The notes under the pieces were generated by a model. It made no database searches, was not told the DNA's origin, and saw only the letters and a program-made list of their open reading frames with translations. Of a stretch of 64,000 nt of DNA, positions 11,601-23,931 are shown piece after piece. Source of the DNA: Micropterus salmoides (Eukaryota; Chordata; Actinopteri; Centrarchiformes; Centrarchidae); NCBI RefSeq assembly GCF_014851395.1, contig NW_024040817.1:19680519-19744518 (forward strand), written 5' to 3'. A program made the position numbers and the translations under genes. The stretch's first letter is position 1. The number at the start of each line of letters is the position of its first letter.

Positions 11601-14600
11601 AAACACCACACAGCAGGGAGTTTCTATAATAACTCCTCCCCTCTCATAGGGGAATTTAGACTCAGAGTTATGTAAAAATGACTTAGGTTTACCCATCCAC
11701 CCAGACAACATACGTCATCACTGATTGCCTGGCAGTTTCACAAGGGCTTCACAAAATTCTGGGAATCACTGCGCCAAGCTGATGTTTGCCAAGTAATACT
11801 TATAGCAAGACAAAGTGTTGGTGTTACATTACTGATTGTGTATGGATTTAACAACATACAGCATGTAGATTAATGAGCTTTAGAGGTGCTGGTGAGAGTA
11901 CAGTATGTTTGAGTTTTAGACAAACCTGGGCTAGCTGTTTCCCTTTGTTTCCAGTCTTTATGCTAAGCTAGGCTAATCGTCTCCGGTCTCTAGTTCCGTA
12001 CTTAATGTACAAACAGCAGAGTAGTATCAATCTTCTCATCTCAGTTTCAGAAAGAAAGTGATCAAGGAATGAAACTTGTCCTTTAACAAAGGATGTCAAT
12101 TTTCTCAAAAGTTAAAGGGTAAGACTTGTATATTTTTTGTATTGTCAACAAATCCCATAAAAGGACCAATAACAACGCGCAAGTCAACTTAAAGGTTCAG
12201 TGTGTAAGTTTTTGTTAACCTGTTTGATCAAAACTGTGGGCTACTGTGCACCATAGTGGCTGATGGTGGAGAAGTGCAGCCATCATGTCAGTCATGCGGT
12301 GCGCTGCGCTGTTCATTAGGAAAACATGTTGATTTAAGTCTGTTTATATTTTTAATGTAAGTAATAGTACTAATGAAATGAATAGTACATCATTTGTGAT
12401 TCAAAATAATGGTTGTTGATAAATGAATTACAGACAGACAGATGCATGATTTTACTGCTTCCATGGGAGCTCAGATCCTCCTTAAGGGAGCTCAGCTCCC
12501 ATAAGGAGGATCATGGATGGCGACATCCATGTTAGGGGCCCCGCGGTGTATGTAGAAAGACTGTGTAAGTATAATCAGGAAAATGTACTTAAAATATTAA
12601 AAGTAAAAGTACTCAATGCAGAAAATGCCAACTTCAACTAAAAGCCCAACCTCAACATTATTAATAATAAATAAAAATTATTAAAAAGATAAGCAGCAAG
12701 TCTTCACATTTGTCAAGCAGAAACCATGAAATGTTCTTAAATTAAAATTAGCTACTATAGTTGATACCTCCAGTAACGTTGCCCCCCAAGCAAAATGAAA
12801 ATCAAGTACTCTGGGAACTCCACAAATGCCTGTGCTCACATCACACACAACACCCAGAGTTAAATTTAATGTAATGTAATCACCCAGAGTCGCTTTCATG
12901 CCGTAAAGCTGCTTTTTGCCACTCTGCCTGTCTTAGCAGACATCGGACTACAGTAGAGCTACAATTTAGCACCCCAATATACTCAATTGCAAATTGATTT
13001 TTTAGAAATTGTTATTGAACCTTGAGATACTGAAAGATTAACACCCCTGCATGTAACCAGTGCAACAGTGTGGCTCGTTTATGTGTTTTTTTAATGGCAC
13101 AGAAGAATAAGCTGTATCAGGTATTGGCGACACAGACAAATCTTCTTTGTAACTCAGAATATTGCCAGACTTAACCTTTAAATTTAGCATAAATACAAGC
13201 AGCTGTACAGTTTTTGTTGCCTAAATAAAATACAGTCTGAAATTGTCAAAATGATGATTTAAATAAGGAACTATCTGATCAAAGAATGAGTGAATAAGAT
13301 CACAAAACTGACCAAGTATTCACATACTAGCCTTTTCATTACTCTGTTTTCATGGACTAATTTTGGTCAGTACCAATAACTACTGGGGTTTGATACTCAG
13401 CCCTCTTTCTGACTGCCTCTTTAACTCTGACAGCTTAATAATTTACAGACCAGAGTAATTTCTCTGATTGGTGTGCTTCTGTTTATTTGCAGCAGTCCTG
13501 CATTAAAGTGTGATGCATTTAGATTTGTCTGGTTTTCCACATCGTAATTAAGCTGCCAGATTTTATGAAGTGTGTATATATGTGTTGGACAATATGCAAC
13601 TTTCCAACAATCAGAACATATAGAGGCCCATTGTTTCAAAGGTGAATATGTGCCATGGAAAGTTCTCTGTTTGTGTTGGTTTGGTCTCAGTGAGTTAGTT
13701 TCATTTTCTCTCTCTCTTTCAGGATGGTAACAATGATGTGGGTGCTGCAGGACCAAGTGGAGATTTCGAGATCCGCGATGATCGCCGTAATGATCTTGGT
13801 CAAGGTGTAATGCCAGTGGATCCTGATCTGCTCGGCAACACGGTGGACGGAGGAAGCTCTGCCGCCCAGCTGCCACAGAAGAACATCCTGGAGAGAAAAG
13901 AGGTCTTGATAGGTAGGAAAATCTGTCAGTAAAGTCAATGTTAATAATGTTTTTTGTAACTTTTGTTCAGATATGTGTCCTGGTCATCAAGCTCTGTGTC
14001 TGTCTGTCTCACTACATGTCTATCTGATCCTGTCTGTCTGCCTTTCTGTCAAACATACCACTTGGTAGTCACCTCTCAGATCAACAGATTAAATTTCCCC
14101 GTTGCCTCCTGTCTTCTTTCCCTGGTTTCTGGGAGCTGCTAAGATAAACTGGCATTACCTCGTAGAGCAGATTCATCACAATAAGTGAATGTGCTACTTA
14201 GCCCTGTTTGACCCATTGAGAACAAACAATCCTCTTCTTGGGTCATCCCACCCCTCCTTTCTCCCCTCTTTTTCTCATCATTTTCCCTCTGGGTAAATCC
14301 AATTTCTTTTCAAGTGCCCCCTTCTCCTCATCCCAAAGAGCTGTTGTAGAAAGTGAGGGAGCAGCCAACTCTCCTGACCTGACTGGCTCTCTGTCTCTCC
14401 TTTAGCTGTTCTGATTGGGGGACTGCTGGCGGTGGTTTTCGCTGATTTCCTGGTCATTGGTAAAGAACAGGAGGCAACAGACTTTAGACTAGACTGTCTA
14501 TATGGTAGAACCAAATTACGACTGGACATGTCAGGCTCATACAGTCATATATATATATACATAGTGCTGTACATGTGTAGTCGCTTTCATCTGTGGAAGT

Positions 14601-16434
14601 AACATATCAAGGAACGTGGGATATACAGTAATTTGCAGGTAGTAACAATCTTTGATTTTTCACACTAATTCAGACTAAGGATTTCAAAGTTTTGACAAAT
14701 AAAATATAACATTTATATTTAAATCAGGCTTTTTCCCCCAGCCAAATATTTCAAAAATTATATGGTACTTTGCAGTTGTGTTTCCTTCATAATGTTTTTC
14801 ATCCAAAACTATTGGAAAATTGCCTTTCATCCCCCCAAATCTATTCTATATTTCACAGTACTGTGCTGGGAACGTTTAATATTTTAAGTCTAAGGTCATG
14901 CTAGCAGCTCTGTGAGGCTGTACTTAGGAGCTAAATGTTAATATTAGCATGCTAAGCATGTTAGCATTCTCACAGTGACAATGCTAACATGCTGATGTTT
15001 AGCCGGAATAATGTTTTCACTATCTTAGTTTAGCCTGTAAGCATGTGGATACTTGCTAAGAAGCACTAAAAACAAGTACAGCTGAGGCTGATGGGAATTT
15101 CATTAGTTTTGCAAGTATTTGGTCATAAACCAAAGTATTGGATGAATAGACATTTTGATGATGATGCTTGATGAAACCAAAGTCACCAAAGTTCAATTCA
15201 TTCTGACGACAGCATTAATGTATGGACCAAATGTCATGACAATCCATCCCATAGCTGTCGAGACATTTTAGTCTGGACCAATGTGGACAGGCTGAATGAC
15301 AGTGGCATCCATGGACCCATGCTGCGAGCATGGCTGACCCATGCTGCGAGCATGGCTGAAAATCTTTTAGTCAGTGATGGCAATAAAGATCTGATATTAT
15401 GGATTTAAGGAAAAGTAGTTCTTCTAAAAATAAGAAACTGCATGCGTTCAGTTAATATTTCTCATGTCCAATATCACAATTGTCTTCCACAGTAAAAGGG
15501 ATGGTAGAGGTACATATGTATGAACAATTAAAATTAAATTAAATTGAAATATAACACATAAAACAACAACAATATAACACATAAAAACTGCATGATTTGA
15601 CAAAAAATAAATAAAAATAAAATTACAAGAAATGGTGTGAAAAGTCAGGAGGGGTGAATGCCTTTGCAGTAACAGTGCATGGTGAAAAGTTCTACTATTT
15701 TAAAAACCCCAGCCTATGCACTCTGATTTTGACAGTGATGAAATAAACAAAGTAAACACACAATGAATGGGAACAGTAGTTAGTAGAAGTGCAATGAACA
15801 GTTTGTTCACCGTTTTGGCGTCAATACCAATTAGCTTAACAAGGGAAAGTTTTTTCCTCCCCATTTGATAACCACACATTAATCTATCGCACACAGCAAG
15901 AGTTCATTAGCGATGTGTGCAGAAGAAGGAGGAAAATTGCAGCCGCTGCGGATTGGTTACACCGGCCCCATTGGGCTAAACTACTATGTAGCACTGCAGG
16001 GCTGCGATTTAGCACAAAGCTGTTGCCAGCACAGAACGTATGCTGGCACATTCAGGCTCATCAGTCTTCACTTAGCAGCTAGCTGATAGTGATGATGTGG
16101 TAGCTTTGCTCTGCTTTCATACTAGGTGTGTTTGAAACAATGCGTTTGTCGTGATGTAGTGTAGTGTGTAGTGTTTGTTTATGTTTATTTCTCAGTGTTT
16201 GTAGGATCTAATCTGTATTGTTCTGCAAAGTTTTTGATATCTAACCTCTCTTTCTGTCTTTCTTTAGCGGTGATAGTGGGAGGAGTGGTGGGCGCCTTGT
16301 TTGCTGCCTTCCTGGTTATGTTGCTGGTGTACAGAATGAAGAAGAAGGACGAGGGAAGCTACACACTGGAGGAACCTAAACAAGCCACCGTCACCTACCA
16401 GAAACCAGACAAGCAGGAGGAGTTTTACGCATAA
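5505..16434 (+). CDS. sdc3: Syndecan-3, 5'-partial (exons 5505-5598, 10585-11450, 13723-13912, 16268-16434)
   Basis: Type I transmembrane heparan-sulfate proteoglycan that binds growth factors and matrix and signals through PDZ partners. All four exons have AG/GT borders and compatible phases, giving 438 residues in this window. Exon A has an acidic stretch ending DLYSGSGSG, the glycosaminoglycan attachment site. Exon B is a long ectodomain exon rich in Thr/Ser/Pro, with a run of Arg/Glu repeats at 10785-11064 and a mucin-like Thr cluster at about 11270-11350. Exon C ends with the juxtamembrane ILERKEVLI. The last exon encodes the transmembrane helix with a GGVVG motif, then RMKKKDEGSY (C1), a variable region, and the PDZ-binding EFYA end. 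The length and Thr-rich ectodomain point to syndecan-3 rather than -1, -2 or -4, and the neighbour matn1 agrees. The signal-peptide exon is outside the window. A possible cassette exon at 14406-14459 is listed separately. Confidence 0.93.
7725..7945. repeat. Teleost dispersed repeat ('gacgcttttatccaaagcga' family)
   Basis: It starts with the motif ACGCTTTTATCCAAAGCGAC, which I recognise as widespread in fish genomes. It continues through 'gggaattgaaccc', a B-box-like stretch, into a 78-bp segment (7863-7940) that recurs at 9212-9289. It lies inside the hAT-like element. I cannot assign a named family with certainty. Confidence 0.6.
9055..9403 (-). repeat. tRNA-derived SINE-like repeat, reverse orientation
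   Basis: Read on the minus strand it begins 'ggctgtggctcaggagatag', an A-box-like stretch, followed by 'ggttcaatcccc', a good B-box. It then runs through 'gtccttgggcaag' to a tail with 'caaagcgctt'. This is a very common teleost short interspersed element. Its middle has been replaced by 78 bases identical to 7863-7940. Confidence 0.65.
10785..11064 (+). repeat. Arg/Glu repeat-encoding GA-rich tract in sdc3 exon
   Basis: About 93 codons of nearly pure Arg and Glu, with a few Leu, Gln, Lys and Met, within the large ectodomain exon of sdc3. The DNA is GAGAGA/GAGCGT-rich, so it probably grew by replication slippage. It stays in frame and is flanked on both sides by normal Thr/Pro-rich ectodomain sequence. 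The long serine/leucine-rich open frame on the opposite strand is only its shadow. Confidence 0.85.
11451..13722. other. sdc3 intron, repeats only
   Basis: It contains a teleost repeat with 'agctgtttccctttgtttcc' and 'tatgctaagctaggctaa' at about 11930-12075, and an 'aaagtaaaagtactcaatgcag' repeat at about 12560-12650. No exon was recognised. Confidence 0.55.
14406..14459 (+). other. sdc3: Possible cassette exon: duplicate of the syndecan transmembrane segment
   Basis: A 54-nt segment with a strong pyrimidine-rich acceptor (ending cctttag) and a good donor (gtaaag). Read in the phase left by the preceding exon it gives AVLIGGLLAVVFADFLVI, which lines up with the true transmembrane start AVIVGGVVGALFAAFLVM at 16268. 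It begins and ends in phase 1, so including or skipping it keeps the frame. It differs from the canonical helix by lacking the second Gly of GGxxG and by having an Asp. It could be a functional alternative exon or a decayed tandem duplicate. If translation ran past its donor, the frame would stop after a few dozen residues. Confidence 0.55.
14460..16267. other. sdc3 last intron with dispersed repeat
   Basis: A 'gctaaatgttaatattagca...ctgaggctgatgggaatttc' repeat fills about 14905-15300, a family common in percomorph genomes. It is followed by a 22-bp tandem duplicate at 15314-15357. The remainder is AT-rich with no exon recognised. Confidence 0.55.
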
Positions 16435-17599
16435 CACTCGTATGCCAGAGAGACGCACCGCAAACCGAGGGAGAGAGAAAGAGTGAGAGAGAGAGAAGAG
16501 AGAAAGATACTCTAAGCCCCTTCCTCCTGCTCCTCTTCTTCTTCGTCGCTTCCCCCTCATCTGCTCGCCTCTCCTCATCCCTCTCTCCTCTCGTCTCCAA
16601 AACACCTGAGAGCGCCTTTCTCTCTGCAGACTTGGAACTTTCTTTTCAATGAAAACAAAAAAAGAGGACAAAAAAAAGAAAGAAAAAAATCTAAATATAT
16701 TCTGAAAAAATAACACATAAACACAAGATGTTTTTAAAAGTAAATGTTGTTATCGATATTCTGCAGATTCTCTTGTTCTGTATGTAATGATATGATTATT
16801 TTGTAAAAAAAAAATAACAACGGCAAAAAAACAAACAAAACACAAGCTCTTAACCTGTGTTTTCCAGCACAAAAAAAAGTTCCTCCTCTGTTTTTATGGA
16901 GTAAATGGAAAGGCTAAAAAGAAAGAGGAGAGGGGCGGTGCGAGCTGAGCGAGACACAAAAGAAAAAGAGAGTGGTGGGCTCAACCCTAACCCCCCCAAA
17001 AAACAGACGGAGCGTCTGGTTGGCCGCACAGAGCCCAGGGTCAAAGGTGAGAGGAAAGGTCTCTTTTGTGCCTTCCATCCCTGTGGTGCTCAAGGACGTA
17101 AACGCACATCCATACAGCCACATAAACATACACATGCACATGCATACACACACACACACTGGTGTCAGCTTGAAGGTGGCTCTGACCTCTCTCTCTGTGC
17201 TTGGCCAACCAGAAAACAGTGCTCGACCCTCGATGTGTTTCACAACGTCCGGGAGCCGCTGTGGAAACAGTGTCTGGTCATATAGACATTTGCTCACGCC
17301 GAGCCGGCGACCCATCTGCTCCTCTTAGCTGTACAAAGACTAGTTATGGATAGTAATAATAACCAATAATATATCAATGTTTTGGGGCTGGGTGGTGAAT
17401 AATAATAATACCGAAATAATAATAATAATAATAACAATAATGATACTTAAACAGGAGGATGTGTATTTAGCAGTTTTAAAAAAGGTTTATATGTAAATAT
17501 CAACGTATCCTTTCTGGCATCACTATCCATCTGCATGATCATGAAGAGTTTTTATTCATCACATCAGTCATCACTTAGATGAACTGTGCTCTCGTCAGC

Positions 17600-17633
<34 letters not shown>

Positions 17634-19175
17634 AACACAGAAGTGCAGACATATAAAATTGCTGTGCATCTGAATACACCACACAGACTTGAAATATTCT
17701 GTAAATCATATCATTCAAATGCATATCAAACCCCTCATCATCATCATCACCATCATTGTGATAGTCATCACTTGTGATACAAGCGAGATCAGGTGGTTTC
17801 AATATGTTATTGATTAGTTATGGATCATTTGCCGGTTGGTTTAGAGTTTGGTCTGTTTGTGTAAAAGCACAACTACGTGTCATGTCATCACGTCATCTGA
17901 TACTCCCCCCACACACACCTTTTGCATGACTCACTTTCTTTTTCTTCCACCATTGGCTCTCTGTTTGGGGATGGGCAGGGCCTCTGGGAAGTGAGAGGGG
18001 CTATAATGAAAAACAGGAAGCGTGAATCTGTGCAGGAAGTTGCTCCCACAAGCATTAATTTGGTCAAAATCACGACTTGTCATTGAAGCTAAGGTTATGA
18101 GAAGAGAGAGACTGAATTGGTGTTCATGGGGTCAACTTTGCCTGCTGTTGGACTCTTTTTTGGGGGGGGACAACAGGGAAATGGGGTTAGGATTCGGTTT
18201 GCGAAGGGGAATGTGAGGAGACAGGAGTGCTTCTATCTAAGAGATTGTAACAATAACCACACCAGTGCGACTGGGCTAGTAGCTTCTATTATAATCAGTA
18301 CTGTAGAACAAAAATGCATGGGAGTCAAAACTATACTAGTCTCGGTGTGTGTGTGTGGATGCCTGTGTGTGTTTCTGTGCGTTTGAAAGAAAAAGAGGGG
18401 TGAGTTAAAGTTGGAATGTACTATGGTTGAGTGTGTGTTTACCTACTCCAGCAGTTCTCACGCTCTTCCACAGACAGGTAACACACCTCTTCCACTCCTG
18501 TGTGCGTACGTCACCTGCCCCCTCACCAGTATGAGAATATGTGTGTGTGTATGTGTGTCTACACTTCATCTAAACCCACCACCTGTACGTGTGTCTGTGT
18601 GTGTGCGCGCGCTTCACCTTGGTATTTCACAGCAGACTTGTGTACACTGACTAGCCTGTCGACGTGTGTGTCTGCGTGTGTTTAGTCTGTTCACTGCTGA
18701 ACGAGGGACAGCTGGTCCCTCACAGTGGCTTTCACACTCTAACTGTCTTTTCACTGTCTGTCTGTCTGCCTGTCTGTCTCTCTGCCGCAGGGCAGACGGG
18801 CAGATAACACGCCACTTTCTCACAGGCAGGAATGATCTTAACACGTACTGTCTTTTCTAAAGTGACTGTCAAAGTGTAAACGTGTGTTTGTACCCATCTA
18901 AGCCTGCGTAGCCAAATAAGACGTGTGGGTGTGAGAGAGAGGGTGAATTTGTACGTGTGTGAGTCTAGGTATGTGTGTGTGTGTGTGTGTGTGAAGCCCA
19001 ATGGAGGCTACACGACTCTATGTTTGCTGTTCCCATTCCTGTTTTTATACATTTGCATTTTTTTAAGGCTGAGTTTCTGTCATTGGCTGAGTGAGCGAGA
19101 GGAGGCGGATCCTCTACGCCACCGCCCTGTCACTAATTTGCCACTCTGTTCCAAATAAAAAACCTGATTGGGTAA
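16435..19175 (+). other. sdc3: Probable sdc3 3' UTR with polyadenylation signal at 19154-19159
   Basis: After the stop there is about 2.7 kb without a coding gene, containing A-rich runs, an (AAT)n stretch near 17395-17445 and several CA/TG microsatellites. An AATAAA lies at 19154-19159. Syndecan-3 transcripts are known for long 3' UTRs, so this end is plausible, but an earlier end cannot be excluded without transcript data. Confidence 0.5.
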
Positions 19176-22100
19176 ATCTGTCCTCTCTTGTCTTTTTAAA
19201 TTTTAAGTGGATCAATCAAAACACCTGTCATTTTCCATTCTACTGTTAGTGTCCAGTCTGGTCTCAATAATACATGATGGATAATTTCGATTTGAACTGG
19301 GTCTGGTCACAAACTAGAAGAAGAAGAAGAATTACCAAAATAAGAATGAACAATCACATGACTGAAGCAAAAATGTGACCAAACACCTTCTGTGCAGTAT
19401 GTATGTGCCATATCACCTCCATGTACCCATTAAAGGAATATTTCGGTATATTAGGTAATGCACTTATTCACTTTCTTGCCCAGAGTTAGATGGGACGATT
19501 AAAAAAACCAAAGTATAAAAACGACAAGTTGTGGTTTTAAGGGGTCATGTGCCGGTGTGTACCGGACTATGTTTTGGATGGCTGGAGCGAGCTGTATAGG
19601 TGCTGGTAGGTGTCTTCATGCTAAGCTAAGCTAACTGGCCTGACATTGGCATTGACTTTTTCATCTCACTCTTGGTAAGAAAGCAAAAAAGTGTCAAACT
19701 ACGTTGCACACACCAGACTACATCTTGCGTCCCAGACGCAACTTGGTTTAGGAATGTGCCCCATGTGAGCACAATATAAACAAAAATAATGTTGATTTTG
19801 ACACAGATTTCCCCTGCAAAACTAAAAAGATTAGGCCACAGTACCAATTGTGCTAATTCCCTAACAAATGCACCGTTATTCAAATAACCAAAAGCAATTA
19901 ACATGCATTGAACCTGGGGATTTTTGGAGCCTCAGAAGTTATAAGTGAAAAAAATAAAAGATGACCATTTGGGTGAACTGACTCTTTCAATCCTTGGTCT
20001 CAACACAACCCCCCCGGTGCTGGATTGAATTCAAACTTGAGGCCTACCATTTGTTCATCTGTTCACTCAGGACTTGAAACTGTGGATAAAAAAGGGCATT
20101 CAGAAGAACTTACATGCAGACACAAAGTCTCGCTCTGGTGTTAACACACTCCAGCATTAGCTTGGCCTTTTCTGACCTGGTGACATTACATGCAACCATG
20201 TATGCATACTAGCTACTGTTTATAGTATAGGTATGATCGCAGCCTCTTAACAGCCCATTTACACTTGCTGAACTCAGTAGACCCTCAAGGGAGGAACAAC
20301 CAGAGATGTTATTGTTCTTAAGTCGTCACATAAAAGTGTACTTATGAAGTGATTAGATAAACTGTCTGTGGGGATTTGTGAGCACACAGGAAAGGAAACT
20401 GTTCTAAACAGAGCTTCAATTTACATTCTTTGCATCAAACCTGATGAAACCAAGGTCACCTGATGTGGTGGAGTACCAGGCATGGCTTCAGTAGTGGGCT
20501 GGTGATATGGAAATGTGCCTCACACAGAGGATGGTGGGGGGGGGGTTTATGTGAGAACTTTTCTGTGTGGGAGGGGTAGAACAGAGGAGTGAAAGCTGAA
20601 GTAGAGTTGGAGTAGACAGAAGAAGGTTTAAGAGCCTGGTCCAGTCAGTACCCCATCTGGTGGGTAACAGAGGAACAACTGTGGTAAGACAAACCTGATG
20701 TTAACCTGGCTTTCTCACAACAGACATGCATTAGCTTGGATTGGGAGCTCTGTAGCCTCTATAACTGAGTAACCGATAGTGAGCTGTTATATGTATACTT
20801 TATTTAACAATGTCTTTTAGTTGCCCCATTTTAAGCCTTTGTAGAATAAGAAGCTCAAAGGATCGGCATTATCCATCCATCCATCCATCGTCAACCGCTT
20901 ATCCTGCGTACAGGGTCGCGGGGGACCTGCATTAATTATTCTCAATTTACTGCAGTGGTTTCCAATTTAGGGGACTGGACCCCCGCAAGGACTCAGGATA
21001 AGTCTGAGGGGTCACAAGATTATTCATTCATTCATTTTTTTAGCCGTTCAGGCTTTTATTGAATAAAACTTTGGTTAAACTAGTCATGACTGGGTACAAC
21101 ATTTACAGGGTCACAAGTAGGTATGAGCAAGTACACCAGTATCTGTATATGTATCTGTTCAACAAATTAAATTATCTGTATCTGTATCTGTACTTGGAAT
21201 GGGCAGGACTTACCGGAAGTTAATAAATAATGAAATTGGTATGGGTTGATCAGAAGTTGCTATATTTATTAGAAAACTGTTTAAAACAGTTTACAACTGT
21301 AAAAAAAAAGGTTCCTATTTATAGTTTATTAGAAAACAGATACTGACACATGAAACTAGTACTCATAAAAAGTAACCTATATTATTGGTACCGGATACTC
21401 CTTTCAACTGAGTACTAGCTCAACCCTAGTCACAAGCCAAAAAGGTTTGATACTTTCTGGTGTTTTTATACTTAAGGACACATAAATGTGTGAATAAATC
21501 ATCTGAAAAAGCAGCAGCCCGTCAGTGCTTAACAGTTGAGTCAACCTGCACTGAAATCCCAAAACACATTAAAATGCATTAAACGACTCAAGTTTCATAA
21601 TAATGTAGTCTTTTATTAAGCTACAGTATAATTTTATGGCGATATGATTCACAGGGGTATGATTAGTTTTAATTATAGGCTACATGGATTTTTATTGTGC
21701 ACACCCAATCTTACAAAACATTACTGAAACAATCCAATAGTCAATTTTATTGAGATCAGTGCCTCAGAATTGTTATTACTGCACATTATAGTGATACCAC
21801 AGAAGTTATAAAGAGATAATTGAGATTCACTTTTGAGTACAAACAGATGTACTATGAATATTAGTGGTGGAAGGAATACTCAGGTAATTTACTTAAGTAG
21901 AGGTACCAATACCACAGTGTAAAAATACTCCATTAGATAGACAAGCAGCAACATTTTACTGTTGTGTAGCTTTAAGTTCAACAACTTTATAGGCTAACGT
22001 TACACTGTGCACACTTATTAGGCAAATTGTATTTGTCAGGATTAATTTTTATTGTTGAACAAACACAATGCTCTCAGTCAATCCAAAATATAACTGAACC

Positions 22101-23931
22101 TCAAACCTGAATGTTTAACTAAGGAAAAGTGAGTTTTGTCTTGCTCAGGAGAATATATGTGTGCAGAACTATTATGCAACTATGGTAAATTGCCAAAATA
22201 ATTTCGATATAATTATTCTCATTATTCTCAATTTTTAGAATCAGTGTAACAACACAAAATTTTTGGCCTTTGCTAAAATATTTAGTGACCAATAAAGCCA
22301 CCTTTTCAATAACTGTCATGAGCCTTCCATCCATTAAGTCTGTCAGTTTCTTGATCTGTTCACTATCAACTTTCGCTGAAGCAGCAACCACAGCCTCCCA
22401 AATGCTGCTCAAAGGGGTGTATTGCCCTAACTGTAAATCTGACGTTTGAGAAGGGCCCACAAGTTCTCAATAGGATTTAAGTCAGGTAAGGAAAGGGGCC
22501 AGGTCATTATTCTCGCATCTTTGAGGCCCTGGGTGGTTAGCCAAGCAGTGGAGTACTTGGAGGCATGTGATGAATAATTGTCCTGCATAAAGACTGTGGC
22601 CTTCTTGAAAACTGAGGACTTTTTCCTGTACCAGTATGTGAAGAAAGTATCTTCCAGAAGCTAGCAGTAGGTTTGGGGGCTGAGTTATAGTCCATCTTCA
22701 AAAAGGTCCAAGTATCTCATCCCTAATGATAGCAGCCCATACCAGTACCCCTCCACCACCTTGCTGGTGCCTGAGTCGAAGTTGTGCCCTGTGTCCATCA
22801 GTGATTCAGTCACGGGCCCATCCATCAAGTGTCACTCTCACTTCATCTGTCCATAAAACCTTTTAAAAATCTGTTTGCAGGTATTTCTTTGCTCAATCAT
22901 GAAGCCTTACCTTGTGAATCTTATTCAGTGGGGGTTGTGTTTCAGCCTTCCTCACCATGGCCATGTCTCTGAGCACTTGGCACCTTGTACCTCTGGACAT
23001 TTCAGGTAGGTTGCAGCTCTGGAGTATGGGGCACTCGAGGATAATGGGTTCCTGGAAGCTTCACGTTTAATTCTACATAAGTCTTTTGCAGCTAATTTGT
23101 GCCTTTTCTTCTTCATGTGCTTTTTGCGCCCCAGTTAGCTATTAGCAACAAAACGTTTAACAGTCCATTGGATACAATTCAAAAGTTTAGCTATTTCAAG
23201 AATGTTGAATCTGTCTGACTGGTATTTTGCAGTTTTCATTCATTCAACTTTATATGCTTTAGAGTTGGAAAATGTGCATAGAAATAATTATTCATTCAAA
23301 ATACTTATATACTTGTGCACGCAGTGTAGTTTAGTTCAGTGGTTCCCAACTTGTGGGTGGGGCCGCATCCAAAGGGTCACAAGATAAATCTTTCTCCACA
23401 CATTTTTTGAAACAAATATAAAAAGTACAGGCAGGTAACAGACAATATAACTGAATATAAACATGTCAGGGAGACTAGGATGATACAAACTAAAATAAAG
23501 AAATGAGAACCTCCTAATGCTTACAGGTGTTTTATGTTTTAACATCTTTTTTGTACATTTAGCTATATATTAAATGTATTGCTTGACATAGATAATCAGC
23601 GATAATCAGTGAATAGAAAATTTGGCCAAAACAACAAATTAATAAACTAAAAAGTAAAACAGTCAGTTATTCAGCCATATTCAGTGACTAAAAACGAACT
23701 TTTTATTAAATCAGACTCAGACTGTACCTACAGGTTTTGATTGGACCTGTTGTGGTCACTGATTGGCTGGTAGAGTTTCACCCTTCGCGCGATAATTGTC
23801 ACGCTGCTGACCGAGGTAATCAACCAATCAACCTCATTAGCCTCCAGTCCAGGAGCAATTCGCTTCGTGAAACAACGTGGCTTAATTGATTGTTAGTAAA
23901 ACTTTATTGGTTTTGACTGGCTTGAGTCGCA
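19176..23931. other. Intergenic spacer sdc3-nobox, repeat-rich
   Basis: It holds a reverse copy of the 'ctaagctaagctaac' repeat (about 19430-19650), a 'ccatccatccatc...cgcttatcctg...gggtcgcgggg' LINE-tail-like motif (about 20872-20925), a 'cagtggtttccaa' repeat (about 20953), an 'agtggtggaaggaatactca' repeat (about 21862-21990), the Tc1/mariner relic and a 'cagtggttcccaac' repeat (about 23338). No gene was recognised. Confidence 0.6.
22003..23326 (-). mobile_element. Decayed Tc1/mariner-superfamily transposon, transposase remnant on minus strand
   Basis: The imperfect terminal inverted repeats (CACTGTGCACA at the left, CACTGCGTGCACA at the right when reversed) are both flanked by TA, the target duplication of this superfamily. 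Minus-strand translation shows transposase motifs: WTDE with the first catalytic Asp near 22847, QDN with the second near 22582, and DLNPIENLWALLK with the catalytic Glu near 22468. The second Asp and the Glu are 38 codons apart, a DD37E spacing. The first Asp is out of frame with the second and at least one stop codon interrupts the frame, so the enzyme is dead. It landed inside or beside another teleost repeat. Confidence 0.85.

Noticed and set aside
22119..22460. A 113-codon minus-strand frame as a host gene
   Set aside because: It is the C-terminal end of the decayed mariner transposase.
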